Source: Allopontixanthobacter sediminis
Lineage (GTDB): Bacteria > Pseudomonadota > Alphaproteobacteria > Sphingomonadales > Sphingomonadaceae
Assembly: GCF_009828115.1 (NCBI RefSeq)
Contig: NZ_WTYL01000001.1
Span: 372,001-436,000 of the forward strand
Direction: 5' to 3'
Length of the DNA: 64,000 nt
This document shows, in pieces, positions 1 to 9,090 of the stretch. How positions within the stretch are numbered: position 1 is the first letter of the stretch; every line of letters starts with the position of its first letter. Position numbers and translations under genes: made by a program. The notes beneath the pieces were generated by a model. That model was not told where the DNA came from, made no database searches, and saw nothing but the letters and a program-made list of their open reading frames with translations.

Positions 1-294
1 TTTCTTCGGCTGCTGCGCCGGTACCGTGAGCCCGCTGCCGCCAATGTGGTGGTGATCAACTGTTCGCCGACTTCCGATGTCGGCAACAAGCACAGCATCC
101 GCAAGCTGGCCGATTGCCTGACATGGATCGCGGCGTATGACGAACCGGCGGCGTTCGAGGTGCTGGCGTCCAATGCAATCGCCAAGCCGGAAGTCGAATG
201 CGGACCTGCGGAAAAACGCCATCCGGGTGCGAGCAACAACACCTCCGAACCGGGCGCGCCATGCGTTCACCAGGTTCCGCTCAAGGAAAAATAG
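1..294 (+). CDS. 3' end of an unrecognised protein (partial, runs off left edge)
   Basis: The reading frame is open from base 1 to a TAG at 292-294, giving about 97 visible codons. Codon choice is strongly GC-rich at third positions, as in the real genes nearby, and the start lies outside the window. The visible segment has a hydrophobic strand-like stretch (VVVINCSPTSDVG) followed by a helix-like stretch and a polar, Pro/Ser-rich tail. I recognise no family motif. It converges on the LysR gene next door, with 9 bp between the stops. No function is assigned. Confidence 0.5.
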   Translation, partial: FLRLLRRYREPAAANVVVINCSPTSDVGNKHSIRKLADCLTWIAAYDEPAAFEVLASNAIAKPEVECGPAEKRHPGASNNTSEPGAPCVHQVPLKEK

Positions 295-303
295 GGCCCC
301 GGC

Positions 304-1194
304 CTACAGTCCCGCCTGCACCAGCCAGTCGTGGAACTGGCGAACAGGCCGCTCCTCCAGCGCGTTCGGGCGACACACGAACCAGTAGCTGTAGGGGCTT
401 TCGATCTCGACATCGAAAACTTTCCTGAGCCGGTTGTCGGACGCCCGGTGGATGTGGTCATCATGCATGATCGCGATGCCGAGACCTTGCGCAGCAGCCT
501 CGAGGATCAGCTGGCCGGAATCGTAATGGTCGATTGCGGCCGGTTCCAGCTCATCGAGCTTGAGCGCGCGCTTCCACGCTTCGAAACTGTCGGGCAGTTC
601 GTTGTGCAGCAGGAACGTCTGTTTCGACAGCACTTCGATCCCCGGTTCGGGGCCGAGTTCCTTCGCCAGCTTTTCGCTGCAGATTGCGTGGACCATGTTG
701 TGATCGAGGCGCACCGCATGGAGCGCGCTGCCCGGCCGGCGCGACAGGATGATCGCTGCGTCCAGCGTATCACCGACGCGGTCTTCCAGGTGCGGGCCGG
801 TGTCGATATCGATATGGAGCAGGGGATGGATGCTGCGGAGTTCCTGCAATCGCGGGAACAGGCGCTGGCTGCCGAACAGCGGCAGGACGCCCAGATGCAG
901 CCGTAGGAGCGACATGTTTTCCGACTGGCTTTCGACCGCCCGGGCCAGCGCCTCGAGCTGCGGAGCGACCGCCTGGTAGAACGCGTCGCCTTCGATGGTC
1001 AGCTGCATCGATTGGCGCGCGCGCGTGAACAGTTTCTTGCCGACGAATTCTTCGAGATTGCCGATCCGGCGCGACAGGGCAGAAGGGCTGAGCCCCAGTT
1101 CATCCGCAGCCGCGCGCGAGGATCCGAGCCTGACTGTCCGGACAAACGCTTCCAATGCGCGAAGTGGGGGCAGGCGGCGGACGGGCATTGACAC
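304..1194 (-). CDS. LysR family transcriptional regulator
   Basis: This 296-aa protein has normal LysR length. An N-terminal winged helix-turn-helix at about residues 9-65 contains the typical spacing of LRALEAFV, SRAAADELGLSPSALSRRI and LEEFVGKKLF. A periplasmic-binding-like effector domain follows from about residue 92. The order PLRALEAFV near the start resembles the GcvA-like subgroup. It lies downstream of and codirectional with the corC gene, with 66 bp between them, and has no divergent partner from which a target could be inferred. The ligand is unknown. Confidence 0.9.
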   Translation of the reverse strand: MSMPVRRLPPLRALEAFVRTVRLGSSRAAADELGLSPSALSRRIGNLEEFVGKKLFTRARQSMQLTIEGDAFYQAVAPQLEALARAVESQSENMSLLRLHLGVLPLFGSQRLFPRLQELRSIHPLLHIDIDTGPHLEDRVGDTLDAAIILSRRPGSALHAVRLDHNMVHAICSEKLAKELGPEPGIEVLSKQTFLLHNELPDSFEAWKRALKLDELEPAAIDHYDSGQLILEAAAQGLGIAIMHDDHIHRASDNRLRKVFDVEIESPYSYWFVCRPNALEERPVRQFHDWLVQAGL

Positions 1195-1260
1195 AGAATG
1201 TGTTGCCGCGCCGGATTTGTCGAGAGATTCCTCGCAAGTGCGAAAAAAACTGCCGACGCG

Positions 1261-2178
1261 TTAGTCGTTCTGGTCTTCTTCGCCTGCCGGGGGATGTAAT
1301 CGCAGCCGCTTTACATGTGTTTCATCGGCGGCGGTTATTTCCATTCGCCAACCACTGGGATGCGTCACTATGGTGCCGACTTGCGGGACTTGTTCGGCGA
1401 GCACGAATGCCAGACCGCCCAGAGTGTCGACTGATTCTTCGACTTCCGCGAGGCGCGTGTCGATTATCTGGGCGACATCGTCCAGTTCGGCGCGGGCATC
1501 ACAGTCCCACATTCCCTCTCCGATCGCGACGATCAGGTCTTCGGGGATATCGTCATGCTCGTCTTCAATGTCGCCGACGATTTCCTCGACCAGGTCTTCG
1601 ATCGTGATAATCCCGTCGGTGCCGGAAAATTCATCGACCACCACGGCGAGGTGGATACGGCGGCTGCGCATGTCGGCCAGCACGTCGAGCGCGTTGCGGG
1701 ACTGCGGCACGTACAGCGGCTGGCGCATCAGGATCGTCCAGTCCGCGGGCGGAGGCAATTTCCGGGCGAGGAACGGAAACACGTCCTTGATGTGGATCAT
1801 CCCGATCACTTCGTCGAGCGTCTCGCGGTAGACCGGGAAGCGCGAGTGACCGTGTTCGGCGAAGGCCTCGACCATCTCTTCCCACGTTGCATGGGCCGGC
1901 ACGGCGATGATCTCGCCCCGGGGGATTGCCACGTCGTCGGCGTCGTGTTCGCTGAAATGGAGCATGTTGCGCAGCATCTGCCGCTCCACTCCGGAAAGGT
2001 CGCCATTCTTCGGCGCCTCTCCATCGGAGGGGTTTTCGTCCTCATGCTCGTCGATCACTTCCTCCAGCTGCGCGCGGAGGGAGCGTTCGCCGTCATCGGC
2101 ACCAAGCAATTTGCGAAGTGCGAGCCACAGCCCGCCTCTACTGTCCGCGTCTCCGGCGGGGGGATCTAACTCGGGCAT
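1261..2178 (-). CDS. CorC/HlyC-type CBS-domain transporter-associated protein
   Basis: This 305-aa protein has an acidic N-terminal region, a paired CBS domain at about residues 80-200 (VPAHATWEEMVEAFAEHGHSR and the second repeat VPQSRNALDVLADMRSRR) and a C-terminal CorC_HlyC domain at about 215-295. There is no N-terminal DUF21 membrane domain, so it is the soluble CorC form linked in other bacteria to Mg/Co efflux or tolerance. It follows ybeY by 51 bp on the same strand. The ybeY-corC pairing is common in Proteobacteria and supports the call. Calling it a haemolysin would rest only on legacy naming. Confidence 0.9.
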   Translation of the reverse strand: MPELDPPAGDADSRGGLWLALRKLLGADDGERSLRAQLEEVIDEHEDENPSDGEAPKNGDLSGVERQMLRNMLHFSEHDADDVAIPRGEIIAVPAHATWEEMVEAFAEHGHSRFPVYRETLDEVIGMIHIKDVFPFLARKLPPPADWTILMRQPLYVPQSRNALDVLADMRSRRIHLAVVVDEFSGTDGIITIEDLVEEIVGDIEDEHDDIPEDLIVAIGEGMWDCDARAELDDVAQIIDTRLAEVEESVDTLGGLAFVLAEQVPQVGTIVTHPSGWRMEITAADETHVKRLRLHPPAGEEDQND

Positions 2179-2229
2179 GGCCCTGTGTGGTTACTCCTGG
2201 GAATCGTTTGGTCCGTCGCAGGGACGGGT

Positions 2230-2718
2230 TCAATATGGGTCAGAGAGCCCCATAATCGCAAGTGCATTAATTTCCAATCTTTCCATCGCATCGGCTTCAT
2301 CATCCGAATGGACATGGTCATGGCCAGCCAGGTGCAGCAGTCCGTGGATGATCAGGTGGGCGGCATGGTCGGCGACCGGGATGCCCTTGTCCGCCGCTTC
2401 GCGCGAGCATGTTTCGTACGCCAGCGCGAGATCGCCGAGCATCTCGGGTCCGCCGTCCGGCGCCAGCGCGAGCAGTTCCTCCCGCGTCATCATCGGGAAG
2501 GACAGCACGTTCGTGGCCGTATCCTTGCTGCGCCATTCGCGGTTGAGGAACTGGACGTCCTGGTCGAGCGTGAACAGCAGGCTGGCGGTAAGCCGCTGGT
2601 TGGTGAGTTCCGGTGCCACCTTCTGCGCAGCCTCGACCGCGCGCTCGGCGAGGTCGGGCCAGTCGGTGGATGGCGGCCACCCGTCGATGTCGATGTCGAG
2701 GATCATGGCTGCCCCCAA
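2230..2718 (-). CDS. ybeY: endoribonuclease YbeY, rRNA maturation
   Basis: This 162-aa protein matches the usual YbeY length. The UPF0054 zinc motif HGLLHLAGHDH lies near residues 124-136, and the metal-binding histidines match the H-x3-H-x5-H pattern. The upstream segment NREWRSKDTATNVLSFPM is the other family hallmark. YbeY is a single-strand-specific metal-dependent RNase that acts in 16S rRNA 3'-end maturation and 70S quality control. It lies 24 bp downstream of phoH in the conserved order miaB-phoH-ybeY-corC. Confidence 0.96.
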   Translation of the reverse strand: MGAAMILDIDIDGWPPSTDWPDLAERAVEAAQKVAPELTNQRLTASLLFTLDQDVQFLNREWRSKDTATNVLSFPMMTREELLALAPDGGPEMLGDLALAYETCSREAADKGIPVADHAAHLIIHGLLHLAGHDHVHSDDEADAMERLEINALAIMGLSDPY

Positions 2719-2742
2719 AGAAGCAATATTACGGCATGCATC

Positions 2743-3771
2743 TTAGGCATCGGGTCCTTCATACGCCTCCACGATCCGGCCCACGATCGGGTGGCGGACC
2801 ACGTCGGCGCGGGTGAAGCGGGTTACCGCGATGCCTTCGATTCCTTCCAGCTTTTCGACCGCGTCGATCAGACCGGACATCCGGTCACCGCCGGGAATAT
2901 CCACCTGCCGGGGGTCGCCGCACACCACCATCCGGCTGTTCTGGCCGAAACGGGTAAGGAACATCTTCATCTGCTCGCGCGTGGTGTTCTGCGCTTCGTC
3001 GAGGATCACGAAGGCATCGGCCAGAGTACGTCCGCGCATGAAGGCGATCGGCGCGATCTCGATTTCGCCGCTGGCAATGCGCCGCTCGACCTGTTCCGGC
3101 GGCATGCAGTCGTACAGCGCGTCGTACAGCGGGCGGAGGTAGGGATCGACCTTGTCTTTCATGTCACCGGGCAGGAAGCCCAGCTTCTCGCCCGCTTCGA
3201 CGGCAGGGCGTGACAGGATCAGGCGCTGGACGCTGCCGGTGATCAATTGCGAAACGGCCTGCGCCACCGCGACATAGGTCTTGCCGGTGCCCGCTGGGCC
3301 GAGAGCGAAAATGATGTCATCCCGCGCCAGTGCGCGCATGTAATCGATCTGGGTGGCGGACCGCGGGACAATGGTCTTCTTGCGCGTGCGGATCATCACC
3401 GGCGGCAAATCGGGCGTACCGCGCAGGATGCCTTCCAGCGTCGGCTCGTTGGACATGGCGATCAACGCCTCGATCTCGCCGGAGCCAAGATCCTGGCCCA
3501 TCGCCAGCCGGTCATACATCTTGTTGAGGATATCGCGCGCGCGGGCGACGGAGTCTTCCGGCCCTTCGATCTGGACCGCGTTGCCGCGTGCCGAGATGAA
3601 CACCCCAAGCCGGTTCTCGACTTGCACAAGGTTGGCATCGAATTGGCCGAATAGCGGCACCAGCAGCGACTGGTCCTCGAAATTCACATCCACTTTCGCC
3701 CGGCGATTTTCGCGCATTGCGACGGGGGATGGCGAAATGGCCGGATGGGCCTTGGCAGGTTTACGAGCCAT
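2743..3771 (-). CDS. PhoH family ATPase
   Basis: This 342-aa protein is a typical PhoH-like ATPase. An N-terminal region resembling a KH-like fold (about 25-95) precedes the ATPase domain. Walker A is GPAGTGKT at about 158-165 and Walker B is VILDEAQN, followed by the sensor segment MVVCGDPRQVDIPGG. PhoH proteins are putative RNA-associated ATPases, and their genomic link to ybeY and miaB suggests a role in RNA or ribosome metabolism. The 129-bp gap to miaB upstream may hold a promoter, but I see no convincing -35/-10 pair. Confidence 0.95.
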   Translation of the reverse strand: MARKPAKAHPAISPSPVAMRENRRAKVDVNFEDQSLLVPLFGQFDANLVQVENRLGVFISARGNAVQIEGPEDSVARARDILNKMYDRLAMGQDLGSGEIEALIAMSNEPTLEGILRGTPDLPPVMIRTRKKTIVPRSATQIDYMRALARDDIIFALGPAGTGKTYVAVAQAVSQLITGSVQRLILSRPAVEAGEKLGFLPGDMKDKVDPYLRPLYDALYDCMPPEQVERRIASGEIEIAPIAFMRGRTLADAFVILDEAQNTTREQMKMFLTRFGQNSRMVVCGDPRQVDIPGGDRMSGLIDAVEKLEGIEGIAVTRFTRADVVRHPIVGRIVEAYEGPDA

Positions 3772-3900
3772 GTATTCCTTTCATGTCTGATTCGGAATGT
3801 AGGCGCGCGTTTGCCAGTAGCAAGCTGGCACGTTGATTATGCCGGTGGAAAGTCACGCATCTGTCACTGAAAATCCTCCCCTGAGGAGGAACCCGGCACC

Positions 3901-5223
3901 TCAGACCAGTCTGCCGCCGAGTGAGCTGCCCATCGCTTCGAGCAGTTCGACGCGCACCAGGTCGCCGATCTGCGCGTCACCGGTGAAGTGAACGGATTGC
4001 AGCCATGGCGATTTGCCGAGCATCTGGCCGGGGTATTTGCCCGTCCGGTCGACCAGCACGTCGCAGGTCTTGCCGACGCTGGCCGCGTTGAACGCCAGCT
4101 GGTCGCGGCCGAGTGCGGCTTGCAGGCGTTGCAGCCGCTCGTCCATGACTTCGGTCGCGACTTGCCCGTCCATGTCGGCCGCAGGAGTGCCGGGGCGGGG
4201 GGAGTATTTGAAGCTGTAAGCCTGCGCATAGCCGACGGCGTCGACGATCTTCAGCGTGTCCTCGAACTCGGCGTCGGTTTCGCGCGGGAAGCCGACGATG
4301 AAGTCGCCCGACAAGGCGAGGTCGGGGCGCGCGGCACGGAACCGGTCGAGCAGCCTCAGATAGCTGTCGGCGGTGTGGCTGCGGTTCATGGCCTTGAGCA
4401 CCCGGTCGTTGCCGCTCTGCACCGGAAGATGCAGGAAGGGCATCAGCTTCGCCACTTCGCCATGGGCGGCGATCAGCGCATCGTCCATGTCGGCGGGGTG
4501 GCTGGTCATGTACCGGATTCGCGAGAGCTCGGGGATCTGCGCCAGCGCGCGGATCAGGCCCGCCATGCCGATGGCGCGGCCCTTGGCGTCTTCGCCGCTC
4601 CAGGCGCTGACGTTCTGGCCCAGCAGGGTGATTTCCTTCGCGCCTACTTCGACCAGTTTCTTTGCTTCGTCCACCAGCGCGCTGAAAGGGCGGGATATTT
4701 CGGCGCCGCGCGTATAGGGAACCACGCAATAGGTGCAGAATTTGTCGCAGCCTTCCTGGATCGTCAGGAAAGCGCTCGGGGCGCTTTTGCGGCGCGCCGG
4801 CAGCGCGGCGAACTTGGCATCGGCGGGCATGTCGGTATCGGTCGTACGAAGCCCCCCGATGGCCCGTTCGAGCATTGCCGGGAGGCGGTGATAGGCTTGC
4901 GGGCCGACCACCATGCTCACGGCATCGGACCGCGACATTATTTCCTCGCCTTCGGCCTGGGCGACGCATCCCGCCACGGCGATCAGCGGCGGATTGTCGC
5001 TGCGGCCCTTGGTCAGCCGGCCGATGCGGGAATAGACCTTCTCCGACGCCTTTTCGCGGATGTGGCAGGTATTCAGCACCACCAGGTCGGCGTCTTCCCC
5101 GTCCGCTGCGGGCGCGATCCCTTCGCGGTCGAGCATTTCCGCCATCCGCTCGCCATCATAGACGTTCATCTGGCAGCCGAAACTTTCGACACGGTAGGTC
5201 CTGGGGGAAACAGTCTTGCGCAT
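3901..5223 (-). CDS. miaB: tRNA-2-methylthio-N6-dimethylallyladenosine synthase MiaB
   Basis: This 440-aa radical SAM methylthiotransferase places the ms2 group on i6A37 of tRNAs reading UNN codons. The N-terminal UPF0004 domain carries the three auxiliary-cluster cysteines (Cys17, Cys53, Cys86). The radical-SAM cluster CxxxCxxC is Cys159, Cys163 and Cys166. A TRAM domain occupies the last ~65 residues. The start MRKTVSPRTYRVESFGCQMN gives the standard spacing to Cys17. Its place between plsC and phoH is the common alphaproteobacterial arrangement. Confidence 0.97.
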   Translation of the reverse strand: MRKTVSPRTYRVESFGCQMNVYDGERMAEMLDREGIAPAADGEDADLVVLNTCHIREKASEKVYSRIGRLTKGRSDNPPLIAVAGCVAQAEGEEIMSRSDAVSMVVGPQAYHRLPAMLERAIGGLRTTDTDMPADAKFAALPARRKSAPSAFLTIQEGCDKFCTYCVVPYTRGAEISRPFSALVDEAKKLVEVGAKEITLLGQNVSAWSGEDAKGRAIGMAGLIRALAQIPELSRIRYMTSHPADMDDALIAAHGEVAKLMPFLHLPVQSGNDRVLKAMNRSHTADSYLRLLDRFRAARPDLALSGDFIVGFPRETDAEFEDTLKIVDAVGYAQAYSFKYSPRPGTPAADMDGQVATEVMDERLQRLQAALGRDQLAFNAASVGKTCDVLVDRTGKYPGQMLGKSPWLQSVHFTGDAQIGDLVRVELLEAMGSSLGGRLV

Positions 5224-5269
5224 GGCTGGGGCCTATAGCGGCCCGCAGGGGGTAAGCAAACCGTGTGAT

Positions 5270-6133
5270 CTATTCGATCGGCACGCTTTCCTTCGGCGCG
5301 TTGTAGCGTACCGGCACCACATCGTGCTTGAAGTGGCGCAACGGCTTGCCGAGCGCGGTCAGCAGCGCTGCCTCGATCGCGGCGCGCGCGCGGGCGCCGA
5401 TGGCCTTGCGTCCGCGGAATTCCTCCGGGCTGAAGGGTTCGAGGAAATGCATCCGCAATTCGAAACTGCCACGGCGCGACAGCACGCGCTTGGCGTTGTT
5501 CACTCCGCTTTCGTCACCGATCCAGCCGATATCCTCGCCCACCTCGCCGTAATCGAGCAGGACCGGCTGGACCAGAACTCCGGGTGGCGGCGGTTCCAGC
5601 ACGCTGAGCATCGATGTCTTGAACGGCAGCAGGGACTGACCGTCGGTGGTGGTGCCTTCGGGAAAGACCGTAACCGACCAATTGTCCGCCAAGGCCTCGC
5701 GCAGCAGGTTGATCTGCTCCGCTACGCCGAGCCGGTTCTCGCGTTTGACGAAGACAGTCCGGTTGAGCCGGCACAGCCAGCTGATGACCGGCACTTCGCC
5801 CAGTTCGGCCTTGGCGACGAAAGCGGTGCCGCTCGCCCCGGCCAGCGAGAGGATGTCGAGCCACGAAACGTGATTGGAAATGAAGAACACATCGCGGCGC
5901 AGCGGCGTGCCGATGGTCCTGACCCGCGCGCCGGCCAGCCGGCCCGCATAGCGCAGGAACAGCATGGGGAAGGGGGAGCCGTATTTGAAAATGCGGTAGA
6001 GATAGTGAAGCGGCACGAAGATGATCAGCAGCGCGACAAGGCCAAGCATGCGCAGGCTGAACCGAATCCATTCGATGGCGGTAAGGTCGCTTGGCTCGCC
6101 GCGTTCCGCCGCCGACCGCCGCGCTGCGTTCAC
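5270..6133 (-). CDS. 1-acyl-sn-glycerol-3-phosphate acyltransferase (PlsC family)
   Basis: This 287-aa membrane-associated acyltransferase has one hydrophobic segment at about residues 28-50. The catalytic NHxxxxD box appears as SNHVSWLD and the substrate-binding block as FPEGTTTDG. It should convert lysophosphatidate to phosphatidate in phospholipid synthesis. The start overlaps the stop of fur by 4 bp (6130-6133), so the two genes are probably translationally coupled. The weaker alternative is an ornithine-lipid acyltransferase of the same family, such as OlsA. Confidence 0.9.
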   Translation of the reverse strand: MNAARRSAAERGEPSDLTAIEWIRFSLRMLGLVALLIIFVPLHYLYRIFKYGSPFPMLFLRYAGRLAGARVRTIGTPLRRDVFFISNHVSWLDILSLAGASGTAFVAKAELGEVPVISWLCRLNRTVFVKRENRLGVAEQINLLREALADNWSVTVFPEGTTTDGQSLLPFKTSMLSVLEPPPPGVLVQPVLLDYGEVGEDIGWIGDESGVNNAKRVLSRRGSFELRMHFLEPFSPEEFRGRKAIGARARAAIEAALLTALGKPLRHFKHDVVPVRYNAPKESVPIE

Positions 6134-6579
6134 CGCTTGCCGCGTCCCTTGTCGCTGCCATCGGCGCGGTCGAGACGGACACCGTAGAGCTCCATCCGGT
6201 GATCGACCAGGCGGTAGCCGAGTTTCTCGGCGATCTGCCGCTGAAGGGCTTCCAGTTCGGGGTCGACGAATTCGACCACTTTGCCGCTTTCGACGTCGAT
6301 CAGATGATCGTGATGCGCTTCGGGGGCGGCCTCATAGCGCGCACGACCGTCGCCGAAATCATGCCGGTCGAGAATGCCGGCCTCTTCGAACAGGCGGACT
6401 GTGCGGTAAACCGTCGCGATCGAGATCTTCGGATCGATGGCAGAGGCGCGTTGGTGCAGCGCCTCGACATCGGGATGGTCTTCGCTTTCGGACAGGACCC
6501 GCGCGATTACGCGGCGCTGCTCGGTAATCCGTAGCCCGCGCTCAGCACAAAGTTGTTCGAGATCGATCGATTGCTGCAA
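6130..6579 (-). CDS. fur: Fur family transcriptional regulator
   Basis: This 149-aa protein has the Fur winged-helix domain at about residues 8-82, including ISIATVYRTVRLFEEAG as the recognition region. The dimerisation/metal domain begins with HHDH at 89-92. It lacks the C-terminal CxxC pairs of enterobacterial Fur and has only one cysteine, as in several alphaproteobacterial Fur/Mur proteins. It probably senses iron or manganese. It is coupled to plsC and miaB downstream. Irr and Zur are less likely but are not excluded from sequence alone. Confidence 0.88.
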   Translation of the reverse strand: MQQSIDLEQLCAERGLRITEQRRVIARVLSESEDHPDVEALHQRASAIDPKISIATVYRTVRLFEEAGILDRHDFGDGRARYEAAPEAHHDHLIDVESGKVVEFVDPELEALQRQIAEKLGYRLVDHRMELYGVRLDRADGSDKGRGKR

Positions 6580-6705
6580 GCCGAAGTCCTTAACAAGAGA
6601 TACGAAGGGGACCCATAGGCCCCCGACGCTAATTTCTCAAGCGGCTGGGCGGCTGGCTGCACCCTTGCAGCAAACCGCCCCTTTTCCCTGAAGTAACGAA
6701 CGCGC

Positions 6706-7152
6706 TCAGGAAGCGGCAGCAGCTTTGCGCCGCCCGCGCTTCTGGCCGGGTTTGCGACCGAGGCCGATTTTCTTCGCCAGGTCACGGCGGGTCTCGGCGT
6801 AGGCCGGGGCCACCATCGGGTAATCGGTTCCCAGGTCCCACCGCGCGCGGTAGTCGTCGGGCGTCATGTCGTGCTCGGTCATGAGATGCCGTTTGAGCAT
6901 CTTCATCTTCTTGCCGCAGTCGAGGCAGACGACATGGTCCCGCTTGACCGAGGCGCGAACGGACACGGCTGGTTCCGGACGTTCCTCGGCCTGTTCGACC
7001 TCGTGGCCGAGCGCCGCGAGAGCGTTATAAACATTTGTTATTAAAGCCGGAACTTCGTCAGCCGACAAGCTATTGTTGCTCACATGCGCGGCAACAATAT
7101 CCGATGCCAAGGTTATCAGCGTTTCCGACATGTCATGTTCAATGTTATTCAT
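6706..7152 (-). CDS. MucR/Ros family zinc-finger transcriptional regulator
   Basis: This 148-aa protein contains the Ros/MucR zinc finger with Cys76, Cys79, His89 and His94 (CLDCGKKMKMLKRHL...EHDMTPDDYRARWDL). That is followed by the conserved DYPMVAPAYAE block and a basic tail. These proteins are H-NS-like or specific regulators of exopolysaccharide, motility and cell-cycle genes in Alphaproteobacteria. The start at 7152 is preceded by AGAGGA with 6-nt spacing. A near-palindrome TGTACGGT/GCCGAACA lies upstream at about 7274-7290 and may be an operator. Confidence 0.93.
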   Translation of the reverse strand: MNNIEHDMSETLITLASDIVAAHVSNNSLSADEVPALITNVYNALAALGHEVEQAEERPEPAVSVRASVKRDHVVCLDCGKKMKMLKRHLMTEHDMTPDDYRARWDLGTDYPMVAPAYAETRRDLAKKIGLGRKPGQKRGRRKAAAAS

Positions 7153-7321
7153 TATATCCTCTTTTCGCGACCCTAGTTGTTCTGCAAACCAATAAGGGCG
7201 ATATTTCGTTCCAAACAGTTCTTACTGAATTCGGGGCCCACTGACAATGTGACAAGTCGTAGTTTCTAGCCCCTAATGTACGGTGCCGAACAATTTTTTT
7301 CTTCCAACAGCGCGGGGAAAC

Positions 7322-7801
7322 TTATGTTAATTCGCGGGTGAAGGTCACCGCATCAAGTGAACTACCGTCCTTGAGCCGATAATAATCCCTGCGTTTTCCA
7401 ACTGGCAAATACCCGCATGCACGATACAGCTTCTCGGCTGGATTGTTGATCCGCATTTCGAGAAACAAGTGCACTGCCCCGCGGTTCCGCGCGTCGACTT
7501 CGAAGCACTTCATCAGTGCGAAGCCCAATCCGCGGCCTCGATAGCCCGGGCGGACTGCGATGAGCAGCAACTCCTCCTCGCCTCTTACATGGCGCGTCAG
7601 AATGAAACCGGCAGGTACAAACTCATCGGGCACGTGACCGCCCGGACCGGAGGGAACTGCAACGCCGTCGCCACCGATCAAGCGGTAGAAGATTGTCGGC
7701 AGGACCAGCGAATCCGAAAGCTGTCGGCGGGTCCATGCCTCGCCCCAGTGGGGATCGAACGCATCGGCGATGATCGTCATCATGTGGTCGATGTGGTCCA
7801 T
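7322..7801 (-). CDS. rimI: ribosomal protein S18-alanine N-acetyltransferase-like GNAT enzyme
   Basis: This is a 159-aa GNAT acetyltransferase. Motif A reads IAVRPGYRGRGLGFALM, giving the acetyl-CoA loop R-x-x-G-x-G, and motif B ends with LYRACGYLPVGKRRDYYR. The frame is open further upstream, but the ATG at 7799-7801 is chosen because it overlaps the tsaB stop as TAATG and yields the normal RimI length and N terminus. The tsaB-rimI pairing is conserved and supports the RimI call. It may instead acetylate other protein N termini. Confidence 0.88.
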   Translation of the reverse strand: MDHIDHMMTIIADAFDPHWGEAWTRRQLSDSLVLPTIFYRLIGGDGVAVPSGPGGHVPDEFVPAGFILTRHVRGEEELLLIAVRPGYRGRGLGFALMKCFEVDARNRGAVHLFLEMRINNPAEKLYRACGYLPVGKRRDYYRLKDGSSLDAVTFTRELT

Positions 7802-8412
7802 TACGCAGGAAGCTTCGCGTCCGGAGCGCGCCCGTAGATCGGAACCGTGTCCGGGGAAAGGAGGTGTGCGGGGAGAGCGGCCACAAACCTTGCGTCTGGA
7901 TGCAGCGTCAGGGCTTCTCCGTGGCCGCGTGCGGCAAGCAGGGCTTCCGCCTGCGTCCCGGCCAACAGGCTTGCTGCCGCCGACTGCGCGGCATCCGCCG
8001 GACTTAGAGATGTCATGTCCGAGACCGCCGTGCCGTCTGCCGCGAAATCCTGGACGAACCACTCGCCATGTCCGCCGGTCATCACGCTGGTCACCGGCTG
8101 CGGTCCGCGTTCCGTCCGCGCCATCGCGGCAACCAGCGCCAGCGTCGGATAACCGAGCACCTGCGCCTGCCAGGCGAATCCCAGCGCGCGGGCTGTCGCG
8201 AGGCCGATCCTCACGCCGGTAAAACTGCCGGGGCCGAGGGAAACTGTAATACGGTCCGCCTTGCCCGAACCGGGCAGTGCGGCGATCATCGGGACCAGCC
8301 GTTCGGCATGGCCGCGGCCGAGAACGCGGTGGTCGTGCGCGATCAGCGTCTCATCGTCGAACAGCGCGACCGAACAGGCTTCGGTGGCGCATTCTATTGC
8401 CAGCATTCGCAT
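7801..8412 (-). CDS. tsaB: tRNA threonylcarbamoyladenosine biosynthesis protein TsaB
   Basis: This 203-aa protein begins with MLAIECATEACSVALF. It contains the ASKHA-fold block SLGPGSFTGVRIGLATARAL, diagnostic of TsaB. TsaB scaffolds TsaD and TsaE for t6A37 synthesis on ANN-decoding tRNAs. It is the first gene of a coupled pair with rimI (1-bp TAATG overlap). The 44-bp gap to the nitroreductase gene upstream is too short for certainty about its own promoter. Confidence 0.95.
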   Translation of the reverse strand: MRMLAIECATEACSVALFDDETLIAHDHRVLGRGHAERLVPMIAALPGSGKADRITVSLGPGSFTGVRIGLATARALGFAWQAQVLGYPTLALVAAMARTERGPQPVTSVMTGGHGEWFVQDFAADGTAVSDMTSLSPADAAQSAAASLLAGTQAEALLAARGHGEALTLHPDARFVAALPAHLLSPDTVPIYGRAPDAKLPA

Positions 8413-8456
8413 GAGGTTGCCCGGTCCCGCTCGATTGAATCACTACATCGCGAAGG

Positions 8457-9065
8457 TTACACGATGGTGTTGAATTTACCGAATTCGGGACGCGGGCTGC
8501 GGTCGAAAATGCTCTCGGGATCACCGTAGCCGATCGAGCAGATGAAATTGACCTCGACCTTCGGTTCGTCGGCGAAGAACGCCGCCTTCACCGCGCCGGC
8601 ATCGAAACCGGACATCGGTCCGCAGTCTAGACCGAGAGCCCGTGCCGCAATAATCAGGTACGCGCCCTGCAGCGAAGAATTGCGGAATGCGCCTTCCTTG
8701 CGGCCCTTTTCGTCACCATCGAACCAGCTTTTCGCATCGGTATGAGGGAACAGCCACGGCAGTTCCTCGTGAAAATAGATGTCCATGCCGATGATCGCGG
8801 TAACCGGAGCGGTCTTGACCTTGTCCTTGTTGCCGTCGGATACGGCGTCGACAAGCTTTGCCTTGGCCTCGGCAGATTTGACCCAGACAATCCGCGCGGG
8901 CAGCATGTTCGCCGATGTCGGCCCCATCTTCAGCACATCCCAGATCGCGTGGAGCTGTTCGTCGCTGACCGGTTTGTCGAGCCAGCCGTTATAGCTGCGG
9001 GCCTCGCGAAAAATCTGGTCGAGCGCGTCGGCCGACAAGGCTTTGCCGTGATATTGGGTCGTCAT
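8457..9065 (-). CDS. RutE/HadB-like nitroreductase family protein (malonic semialdehyde reductase type)
   Basis: This 202-aa FMN-binding nitroreductase-fold protein has the pattern of the RutE family. It shows [20 protein letters not shown] at the N terminus, [14 protein letters not shown] in the cofactor region, and [21 protein letters not shown] near the middle. RutE reduces malonic semialdehyde to 3-hydroxypropionate in uracil breakdown. No other rut genes are visible here, so the physiological substrate is open. It probably acts as a general NADPH-dependent reductase. Confidence 0.87.
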   Translation of the reverse strand: MTTQYHGKALSADALDQIFREARSYNGWLDKPVSDEQLHAIWDVLKMGPTSANMLPARIVWVKSAEAKAKLVDAVSDGNKDKVKTAPVTAIIGMDIYFHEELPWLFPHTDAKSWFDGDEKGRKEGAFRNSSLQGAYLIIAARALGLDCGPMSGFDAGAVKAAFFADEPKVEVNFICSIGYGDPESIFDRSPRPEFGKFNTIV

Positions 9066-9090
9066 TGGTGGATGCTCCCGAGGTGCGTGT